Positions 1 to 11,200 of a stretch of DNA of 64,000 nt are shown in pieces. The DNA comes from Macropodus opercularis (Eukaryota > Chordata > Actinopteri > Anabantiformes > Osphronemidae), in NCBI GenBank assembly GCA_030770545.1, contig CM061092.1, forward strand, positions 17,547,501 through 17,611,500. Reading direction: 5' to 3'. Numbering within the stretch: position 1 is the stretch's first letter; the number at the start of each line of letters is the position of its first letter. The position numbers and the translations under genes are program-made. The notes beneath the pieces are model-generated. The model had not been told where the DNA came from, did not search any database, and was given only the letters and a program-made list of their open reading frames with translations.

Positions 1-255
1 ATTGTTATTCCACAATAACATGTCAAAATTCTCTGTTACGGTACTAAGTACTAACATAACACTCATTAGTTTCTGAATAAGCAAAAAGCCACAGTAAATC
101 TAAATACCTATATCCACCTCAGCGTAAGCATATATACATGAAATACTTATCATACCTCAACAAAAGTTAAGGGAGTCAAGTCTTGCACAACTTTGTCAAA
201 AAACTAAAATTTTCCTGTTCTGTGGTGTCTGCCTAGCTTACAGGCCAGTGTTTAG

Positions 256-317
<62 letters not shown>

Positions 318-322
318 CTCAC
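1..322 (-). other. cdh2 intron 13 (partial)
   Basis: AT-rich intron sequence with a (GT)n microsatellite at 258-311 on the plus strand, adjacent to the exon 13 donor. Nothing else recognised; the next exon lies outside the window. Confidence 0.8.
258..311. repeat. (GT)27 microsatellite
   Basis: Uninterrupted GT/CA dinucleotide run of about 54 bp, ten bases beyond the exon 13 splice donor. Confidence 0.98.
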
Positions 323-556
323 CTAACAATATTATGATACAGATAAGAATGGCAATGATGGCTCCAGTGCCCAGTCCTGCTGCAGTGATTCGCTCCATAT
401 CAACGCAGTCTCCGTGGTGATCACACTGGCAGACCTTGACCCTCAGGTAGGATGTGTTGGACATAGGCAGGTTGCCAGAGTCTGTAATCACGACTGGAAC
501 TGTGTAGATGCCACTGGCCAGGAAGCCAATGCGCAGTCGAAGCTGGGCATACTCGC
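323..556 (-). CDS. cdh2: cdh2 exon 13 (EC5 end, juxtamembrane and transmembrane start)
   Basis: 234 nt, acceptor gttctctag, donor TTAG|gtgagt, phase 1 at both ends. Encodes GEYAQLRLRIGFLASGIYTV, ITDSGNLPMSNTSYLRVKVC, QCDHHGDCVDMER and AAGLGTGAIIAILICIIILL, which begins the single transmembrane helix. The four cysteine spacing (VCQC, DC with CEKP upstream) is typical of type I cadherin EC5. The following donor is only 10-12 nt from a long CA repeat. Confidence 0.96.
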
Positions 557-2178
557 CTAGAGAACAGATAGGGATGGAAGAATAGATAGAAAAGAAAATT
601 GAAGGACAAGAAACTCTGGTAAATAGTCACTTACAGACTTGAACAGCTGAGGGTTTTACGTCAACATTAGCTGCTGATGACAGACATGTTTTCCCATGCA
701 TAACAAATTTTGACTATTAGTTACCGCAAGAGTCACCTGATCCAGTGACATTCACTGCAGCCTCTAAAACTTGAAAATGCAATATGCAAATACAAACATG
801 CTAGACTACCGGAAACTAGAGGGGGGTTTATTGCTTAAAAGGAAATTTGATAAAATTCTTCACTTTCGCAGGTTAATACCAACTGTATTTATATACAGCA
901 GAACATAAAAGCAGGTTGGATGTTTTGACAGTTCATCATATCAGTTATCAGAGAAAGTTTAACTTTCTCCAATACAAGTGCAGGGCTCTTACAGTATAAT
1001 CGCGAACACTGACTGTTGCTGACAGTGGATATGTCCGTTGAAAAGCTCATGATATTCCATAACAAGCTGGCTCCTCACTGCTCAAAATAAGTGACTCATC
1101 TGGTTAAGCTACACTATATAAAGTAATGGGGTAAACTAAGGTTATATAGAGAATAACTGACAATACATGACAAAACAAACAAATACATCCTACACCGACC
1201 ATTAATGCGACTGAGTGTCCAGTTATGGCGTATGTCTGATGGGTGATTGGCCAGTTCAAAGGCAAAGGGCCCAGCATTAGGGCTCAGGTCAGGGTCACTG
1301 GCAGTGATGTTGATAGCGTTGGGATTTGGCTTCTCGCACATTTCCACCTCAGAGGGAAACACGTGAGGTGCATTATCATTTATATCCGTCAGATAAATCT
1401 GAAGGGTTCCTGTACCCGTGGCAGCTGGGACACCTGGACAAAGAATAAAAACAAGCCAAGTTGACAAAGATACGTACACTTAAAACCAAACGCTCCTGAC
1501 CATTTCCACCATTAGCTTCCCAAAGAAGACTGAAGAAAAAATGTTTAATAGCTTGGTAAACAAATATATATATATATATATAGTATGCAATATGGTCATC
1601 ATTATTACCATCATTATACCAGTGTTGTACAAATCACTATTAAATTCACATCAAGCCCCACTGCAGAGGTCCTCAACCTATTCCAAAACTGCTTAATAGA
1701 ATGCACAGTGAGCATCTGTTTCAGGATATAACTGAACCTTTTTGAAATGATACTACATATGAGAGAGGTGTTTCTAAAGATGTGGTCATAATATATCAGA
1801 TAAGAGAGACAACAAAAGTGTTTTTAGGTTTTTTGTCTTGCATGGGATCGCGATAAGAATCATCAGCCTTACACTATGATGAGTTAGTGTCCTAGCCAGC
1901 AAGTTTCCAGAAGAATCGTTCTGGAGGTAACATATTGTAGGGTAGAGAGAGGACAGTATACTCACTGAACAACAATTAATTCACCCTGACTAAATAATGT
2001 AATGTGCATATTATTACTCATAAAGACAGGCAACACTTCAGTTTTTTCTGAATTAATATATTGCCTCTGCAAATCATTGATGGATTCATCTCAGACACAG
2101 TACAGGTGACCATATGCTCAGTAATATCTGAATAATACCTGAAAAACTGCAAACGTGCAATTTTGTATAAACTTCGGA

Positions 2179-2225
<47 letters not shown>

Positions 2226-5200
2226 GCAGTGCATGCTTGTTTGACAAGGACAGAGAATGTGCTAAGACACAGAGTTAGCATGAAGCATGAAGCCCCGTGG
2301 TGTATCTGTATTGGCTGGATGGATGGAGCTGCTCCTAAATAACATTCTTCTCCAATTTTTTGAAGAGATAATCCCCCTTTTCTATGGCTATAAAGCTCCT
2401 TTTGTGGTCAGATCAAGACTTTGGGGATCATGCCCTAAACAGACAGGAAAACATCATCATTAGGAATCAGTTCTCATGACATCAAAAGCCTGACCAACTG
2501 CATCACAGACTACATCGACTTCTGTGTAGAGAACACGATACCGACCCAGAGGGTACGGTGCTTTTGTAACAACAAGCCCTGGGAGACCCCTGATCTTAAA
2601 GCCCAACTGAAGAAGAAGAGGAGGGCTTTTAATTTAGGGGACAGAGAGGAGCACAGGACAGTTCATTAACTCAAAATACAAGATCAGCCAGGCCAAGAAC
2701 AGCTACAAGAAGAAGCTGGAGGAGCAGCTGGACCAGATAAACGTTCTATGGCCACGGACAGAGCAGAGGGGCAGGGGCTGATGAAGACCACAGCTTGGCC
2801 AATGAGTTAAACCTGTTTCAACAGATTTGACTCCAGCCCCCCTCTTCACACATCTCCAGTACAGCAGCTACATCCACCCGCACACAAAGGGCTAAGAAAG
2901 CAGAACATTTTAAAAAGATTCAGTTAGGAGAACATCTAGCAACTAATGAAGTTAATTCACTTTAGGTCTGTAACATGATTAGCTATAAATATAAAATGAG
3001 ATGTCTTAGAGTGGCAGATGTAAACATGGGTAGAGTCTCTCCAATTTGTGAAAGAGTGTGTAAAAAGATGTGGAATCCTTCCTCAACGTCAAATTACAAA
3101 GGCTTTGCAAACCTTATCGTCTAGAGTCATGACATAATCAAAAGATTCAGAGAAACTGGAGAAATCTCTGTGCATAAGAGACAAGACCGAAGACCTCTAC
3201 TGGACAACTGTGGTCTTCAGGCGACAATTCATCACTCATTGGCATGATTCTTTCACTGACATAACTGAATGGGTTCAGGAATACTTCCAGAAACCTCTGT
3301 TGGTAACACAGTCCACCATCTCCAGAAGCCAACTAAAGCTCTATCATGCAAAAAGGAAGCCATATGTGAACATAGTTCAGAAGCACTGTCTTGTCCGGTG
3401 GGCCAAGACTCATTTAAATGGACTGTTTCAAGGTGGAAAAGTGATTGCTAATATTTAGCTAATAACCAAATTCAATAATAACACTTTTTTTGAACATAAT
3501 TTGTTCCTCGTTTTTAGGCAGTTTAATATTGTTATATTATGTTATAATTTGTAAATAGTCGTTTGTAAATAAGAAAAAACTCTATAAGTGTTCAACTGAA
3601 TTGAACAACCACAGATTTTAAGTCTGGGTTTCAGAGTAATGTGAGTTCGCAAGAGTAATGCAATGTCAACTTGTAGTGCAACACTGCAGATATCCTTAAG
3701 ACGCTAGACAGTAAGACTCACAGGAAAAATCAGCACTACTGTAATTATAGGAAGAGCACCAAGGCACACTGAACACAGTTCACCTCTGTATGTGGTGGAA
3801 GGTTACTGCAGGACACAAGCACCGCCCACTTGTCTCACCGTTATCAGAAGCCATAAACGTAACATTGTAGAGGTTGTTTTTCACATAGGGAGACTCTCGG
3901 TCAAGGATGGCGACAGTGGAAATCCGACCAAGTGGGTCAATCTCCAGCCAGTTAGCAGGGTCGTACATCTTTGAGTATCTGAATTCAAAAAGACAGAGAC
4001 AGAGAGAGAGGCAGCATAAGAAGGCACCAGAGAGAGGCTTCTTTATCTGCTTCACTGGCTGCAGGCCCAGCAGCAACTGGGGAGCTGATAAATGGAGGCT
4101 GCAGCTCTCACAAGGCATCAACAATTCATTCATTTATTCTCATTGGAAGTGGTTCTGCATTTCACATACTTGAAAATTCTATCAAAATTGATTATGTATC
4201 AGTTGGATTATATTTTTTAGCATGGGAAACCATCTATAAACAGAACAAACAAATCACTGCAACTTGCTGATGAAAGGCATTTATTTTAACATGTTTGCGG
4301 TGCCATAGCAGCATAACAGTTTCAAAAAAGGCCTCCAGTTGAGAAATAATGTGAATAAACAGGGAATTAGCACAGCTTTCACTGAAGGCAAGCAGTGCCC
4401 ATGGATTATTGTTTTACATTTTGTATGTTTTAATTGCAGAGATAAAAGTAGAAAAGCACAGTTATGAATAAATGCAGGAGCAGAATACACTGCAGCAAAA
4501 AGGAAAAAATCTTAAACCAAAATGCTCTCCCTGGCCCGCTCTATAGAGCACAATACACTCGCTTTGTGTGTCTGCTGCTGTTGCTAGGCTACAAGGACTT
4601 CAGTACTACATTTAGAAAGAAATAGTGGGATGTAAAAGGAAGAGGGATGGGGACAAAAGGAAGCAGTCCCTCAGACTCATAGAGCTGGTAGCTCACTTGT
4701 GCATAATGTGGAAATGTATAAAACCTTCCCAACCTGTTTGCTGTGGCACATAGGTGTGTCGCACAGGTGCGCTGTGGATTATTATCCAATTTCACCTGAT
4801 TGGTGAGCAGCATGTAGTGACAGGCAACAATGAAACCCTCATCAGCTGTGGAACTTTTACTACTTTTTGTCACATACAACCACTGAATATTAAAACCACA
4901 GCCTGTCTGGTTTGATACTTTCTTAGGTGCCTTAAATATATGATATATATGTATATAAAACTTAAAATCTTTAGTTACAATCTTTGCTTTCACGTAGATA
5001 CGTGGGTTAACTGTTAGGCTGTATCATTTCATGTTCCTCCTTCTAAATTCTTGTTTGTTATTTACAAATTGTCCGCTTTGTGCACTGTAGCTTAATTTCA
5101 TTAAATTACTTGTGTTTGTAAATACTGGGTTCTGTTCATTTGGGTCCAAACCAGTTTGTCAGGCTGCCATATTCTTCAAGAGATTTACAGGCCTTGTCTA

Positions 5201-8200
5201 AGTTTACATTAGCGAATTTGTAACACTGTGCCCTCATTCCCTCGTAGCTACACAGAGGAGAGTAGTTAGACTGTCTTGTTGATGATGCCGTGGTGTTCCA
5301 ACAAATTAGGTGAATCCTGTCTAGCATGGAAAGACAGTTTAATACTATATAAAAAAGCACATTGTGCTGCTAGAACCACATACTATTCATCATTATTAAG
5401 GAAAATAAAAACAACCCCAGGTTTCTTTTCAGCACTGTAGCCAGGCTGACTAAGAGTCATAGCTGTGTTGAGCCTAGTGTCCCTTTAAATCTCAGCAGCA
5501 ACGACTTTATGACTTTCTTTACTAATAAAATCAGACCCATTTGATAAAAAAATGTATCTGAATCTCTCAACAAATGTCATAAATCAATCTGCAGATCCAA
5601 CAGCCTTAGATCTGCTGGTTAGACCTATGTCTTACTCAAACTGCTTTCCCCCCATAGATCACACTGAGCTACAGTAACTTCAATAAGTAGTTTTTCCGTT
5701 AATCAGCACGTCCATATTAAATCAAATCAACCAATCTCTGTTTACAGGCTATGTACCACAGGCTTTTAAGGTTGCTGTGGTCAAACCTTTATTGAAAAAA
5801 CCTAGTCTTGACCCTAGAGAACTTGCAAACTATAGGCCTATATCCAATTTGACCTTTATTTCTAAAGTTCTTGAAAAAACTGTAGCTAAACAACTAAGTG
5901 AACAACTGCGTAGAAATAATCTATATGAAGATTTCCAGTCAGGATTCAAATACATCATAGCACAGAAACAGCTCTGATTAGAGTCACTAATGATCTTCTC
6001 ACAGCTTCAGACAATGGTCTAGTTTCTGTACTTGTCCTGTTAGATCTTAGTGCAGCATTTGATACTATAGATCCCAAGATTCTATTGCAGAGACTGGAAC
6101 ATAGCATTGGGATTAAAGGCAAAGCAAGTTTAAATCGTATCTGTTGAACAGATTCCAATTTGTTCATGTTCATGATCAATCTTCCATCCGCACAAAAATT
6201 AGCTTTGGAGTTCCACAGGGTTCTGTGCTTGGTCTAATACTTTTCAGTCTTTACATGTCTCCTCTTGGTAATATTATTAGAAAACATTCTATAAATTTCC
6301 ACTGCTATGCAGATGATACTCAGTTACATTTGTTCATGAAACCAGAGGAAACAAACCAATTAGTCAAACTCCAAACTTGTTTAAATGATATAAAATCATG
6401 GATGTCCCATAACTTTCTACAACTGAATTCAGATAAAACTGGTCACTCTGAACCATTTCTTAGTTAAGCTGCTATAGACTTAGATGCTGGGGGACGTCCT
6501 TCATTCACTGAGCTCTTTTTTTTTCTCTTCTATCCGCCAACATGCCTCCATTTCCACATGTGACTAACTTTGTCCCTTTTCTCTCCTAGTTGTCCTTCTC
6601 CCCTTCTGTCTCTCTCTATTCTCAACTACAGGTATCGTCAGAATCAGAGCCATGTATCTCCAGTGTTCAGTTGCTGGTCCAACCATCCTGCCTGTGTTCT
6701 GTTGCTGCTTGTTTTGTTGTGGTTGTGTCCTTTTCTCTCTTCTCTATCCCCTCACCCCAACTGGTCAAGGTGGGTTGGTGGGTTTAGTTGTGTAAGGTCT
6801 TAAATCTTACTTGTAAAGTACCTTGAGATAACCGATGTCGTAAATTGGCGCTATATAAATAAAGTTCCCTCAATAACGGACGGAGACTTTAGAACAAAAC
6901 AAATTTCAGAGGAAAAAGCATACAAATATATCCTGGCTTTCATTAATTATGAAAAGACAACACGTGACACATTTATCTCTCTGTTTAATCCTGCTCAGTA
7001 TTTCATAGTTTAATTGCACATTTTAAATAGACTTGTTTTCAGTTTAACGCTATATTTCACTTTAAAACTATTTCAGAACTAAAGACAGTATTGAAAGGCT
7101 TACCTGACAGTCTGTCTCATAAAGCGGTCAGGGTCCTGGGCAGGAAAGGTGGTGAACATAGATCCAGCAGGCAGACCCTCTTCCAGTTTTATTAATTTGG
7201 GGTTAGGGCTAAACTCTGGACTCTCATTGATGTCCAGGATTTGTACAGAAACCGTTGCTGTAGGCTGGCGGGGCAGATGGATCACTTGGGCCAATGGGAC
7301 CTCATTCTCTGCCTCCACTGTCAGCAAGAAGGAACGACTCAGCTCAAAATCTATGGGCTGAACCAAAAAGGTAGAAAGAGGATGACACTAACATTCATTC
7401 TGCACCATGACAACAGCAGTAGTGTTATTAATTATTATACTGGGGACAGAAACACATATAGCTGCAAGAAAAAGTATGTCAAACCTTTGGGATTACATGG
7501 ATTGGTCATAAAATAAAATGTCATATACTTTTTCCACCCTGCACTGTGAATGTTTGCATGTTATGTTCAACAAGAACATAAAACATGTTGTTGTTTGTGC
7601 AGTATTAGTTTAAGCAGACTGTTTTTCTATTGTTGTGAGTTTGATGAAGATCAGAACACATTTCCACCAACACACATGACCAATTTATGCAGAAATCTAT
7701 GTAATCACAAAGGGTTCACATACTTTTTTCTGCAACTGTACCTCTTACCCAATCAGGTGTGATGTACTGTGTTCTGACTTCTATTTAACAGGACACCTAC
7801 ATGCCAAAGTGTTTTGAGGAGCAGCCATAAAACACAATGTCAGTGCTTAAGCTTTAAGTTCCTCTTGGCTACGTTAAGATTTAGCAGTGCCCTTGTACTA
7901 CAGTAGAATATGTGCACCTGTCCACACCTAAAGCATATGTACACCATAGAAAACGTTATGCCTGCCACTGCTAGGTGATGAAGCTTTTTAGCTCAGAGTA
8001 ATCAGTGGACAGCACATTTCAGAAAATTCACAGATAATTTTGATTACATTCTTATATTGCTGAATCGTAAAGTCTACAGCCACAGGAAACATACTTTTTT
8101 ACTATGAAATGTGTCATTTTAAATATCTAAGATCAGACAGAGGAAGTAAAGCTGTGACATGCAGGTGGTTTGTAGAAAACACTGTTACAACAAAAATCAT

Positions 8201-11200
8201 CAAGGCACTTTACAAAGTAAGATTTATGGTATTTGCATCATTGCATCCTCTTTTTGTTAGATTGCTAGTGCATGGCCTAATGAATGAGATCAGAAACTCT
8301 GATCTGAGTGTTATTTCCAGGGTTTATAACAGCACCTGTTAGTGGTGGGAGTTGTAATGTAACAGTCACAAATATTCATTCATTGTATGTGTTTGTCTGT
8401 GCGTTGGTGACCAAATCCCACCTTAACCACAGTGAGCAGGCCCTCATTGGTGGTGGGGTCAGTAGGGATGGAGAAATGTCCTGTGGGGTCTCCAGCAATG
8501 ATGCGGTACACAGCATTCCAGGCTGGAGTGTGAGGCTGGTCCTTATCTGTCACAGTCAGGTTAGCCACGATTACATTCACCCTGTTCTCATGAACCTCTC
8601 CGTAGAGCTGATAGACAAAAAGACACACTGAAGCTTTGCAGCATTCCTTAACTCTACTACATAAATTATATTGATAGTATGTGAGTGTGGACATACTGTT
8701 TCTGTGGCGAATTCAGGATGGTTGTCATTTACATCAGAGATCTTGATGACAGCGGTGGCAGTGTTGGAAAGGCCATAAGTTGGGTTTCCCTCCATATCTG
8801 TAGCCTGGATAATTAGGGTGTACTGGGTGACTTTCTGTAAACAAACAGACAAAAATACTTTTCATATATTTGTTAAACCTCTGTAAAGTCTTTAATAAAC
8901 CACACACAGTTCAAACACTAAAGCCCAGTTCATTTGTTTCAAGTAAACCATAGAATCTGGTTCAAAGTAAGTTGATCAAGCGACCCTGTAGGTTTTTAGA
9001 AACTGTGCCAATGTCCTATCTGAGATAGTAAAATTGAAACAACCATTGCTCCTCAATGCATTTATAAAGGTTCTGTTTAAAGTTTTTCAGAGACCAGCTG
9101 CACAAAAGAATAGAATTAAGATATTCAGGATAAGGGAAACATCCTGGCTTGGACCTATACTACTAAGCTCATTGTGGCTTATTCTGTTGCATGTTTGTCA
9201 AGTGAGGACAAGAAAGGGCTGTTAAATTAGGACTGGTGGAGATTGCTGGGAAAAGCATTGTTCAGCAAACCACATGTATTGATTGCAGAATTAAACATGG
9301 ACTAAACTTGCCCCTTATGTTTCACCCACAGAGCAGCACCTCATAATGGAGCTGTACAAAGAGAAACATATAATATATAGAAAGAGAAATATGGCCGCTA
9401 TAACTGAAGAAAAGGAAAAGGCTTGGCAAACAATATTAAATCAACTAAATGTGTCAGAAATCGAGAAATACACTGAACAAAATTAGTTAACACAACACTT
9501 TTGTTTTTGCTCCATTTTTCACAAACTGAACTCATAGATGTAAGACTTTTTTCTGCCTATATCTGTGTTAGTGAGCACTTCTCTTTTTTGATGCATGCAC
9601 CTCATAGGTGTGGCATATCAAGATGCTGATTAGACAGTATGACAGGTGTGGCACAGTAAATGGCCTGAATAGAGCCTCATATGGACTTGACTGAAACACA
9701 TTTACCATCAATAGTTTAAATTCAACAATCATCTTAATGCACATAGTGATAGTCATTAAACCACAATAACATGAAAAGCAATCATCATAAGCTCCATAAA
9801 ACTAAGCCTGATGATAATTGTGAAAAAACCTATAACAAATGTAGACAATTAGTTTAATGCAGACTGACTAAAATGAGGGAACATATTTTCAGAAAACAAT
9901 AATTTCTAATAAAACCGCTACATATACTAAAATGTTATGTTATCCTGCTCTGGACCAGGCTATGTTCAGGTAATAAATTGCCATAGTAACTTAATTCAGT
10001 TCCCTTCAATCTGCTTTTGTGCAACTGAGTCTTGGATAAATTAATCCAGGGATAAGTGTTTAATCACAGCACAGGCAATACAGAATTAAATCTCTATGGT
10101 AACTGACCTGGATTTAACTGATCCTGCTTTTGTGCAACCAAATTTAACCAGGATATGTGGAGAAACCCAACTTAATCCCTTATCACACTTTTGTGCAATG
10201 CCTCTCAGGCCAAGCAGTTTTTAATAACATGATTCAAACACAAAACAAAGATGTGCTTGTGTTTAACCTAAGGCTCCAATAACTAATATTTTGCACTTAC
10301 AGATAGGCTTCAAATTGTGGCACATGCTAAGCTTAGCTACGACAAATTAGCTTGGCGTCATCACCTATGAAAATGTATTACATTTTCCTAAATTAAATTT
10401 TCAAACAGCTCAGCCTCAGAACTCAGAACATCTTCTATCATCTAATGCTGTTTAAATATTTCTAAAGAAAAGCTACAACCGTTTGATACACTACCGGAAA
10501 CACTGCGGATTGAACAGACTTTTACAAGCTGAGAGGCAGCTGCTCCATGTGGGTTTAGACATGAGCCTTATAACGTGCCCCACACACACACACCTCCCGA
10601 TCGAGGCCGGCTGCCACAGTGATGATGTCACCAGTCTTGTTGTTAATAGTGAACATGTTGGAGGAGGGGCTCGGGGGATTCTGAGAGAGGATCTTATATC
10701 GCAGCATCCCATTGGCAGTTTTTGGATCATCCTTGTCCACTGCTGTCACTGTCATCACAAAGGATCCTACAGGGAGACACACATTTAGTCAAAATGGATA
10801 CATCAGTGCAGAGGTATTACAGCCATGCAGTAGAAGTATGTGTCTGTATGTGTGCTAGTACCAGGCTTGGATCCCTCAGGTACAGAGCCATTGAAGATGG
10901 TATGTGTGAACTCTGGTCTATTGTCATTCTGGTCAATCACGTTAATGACAATGTCGATGGGGTTCTCCACCTGATTCCCATTTAGGTCCACTGCGTGGGC
11001 TCGCAACTGTATGAACACAGACACAGACAGAAAAACAGATGCACACACACACCATCAGGTTATGTGGTTGCCTTTAGGTAAATAAACAGTCCTAGCAGTA
11101 TTATTTATTTTTGGCCATTTGTGCCGTACATGTTCATCCTCTTTGTCTTATGACCTGTAGGTGTCACTCAGTTACACTCTTAGTATGCGAAAGGACTTGC

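Larger units (their letters stand above)
1434..3838 (-). other. cdh2 intron 11
   Basis: Contains an (AT)n run (1562-1582), a (GT)n microsatellite (2181-2222), a LINE fragment (about 2430-2870) and a Tc1-like transposase remnant (about 3015-3445). The rest is AT-rich with no recognised content. Confidence 0.75.
8835..10593 (-). other. cdh2 intron 7
   Basis: Contains a Myb/SANT-like coding remnant (about 9330-9485), a Tc1-like element end (9468-9672), and a repeat shared with 41920-42140 (about 9985-10215). Confidence 0.7.

Noticed and set aside
4589..4993. 134-codon minus-strand open frame in intron 10
   Set aside because: No recognisable motif, no partner exons; consistent with chance.
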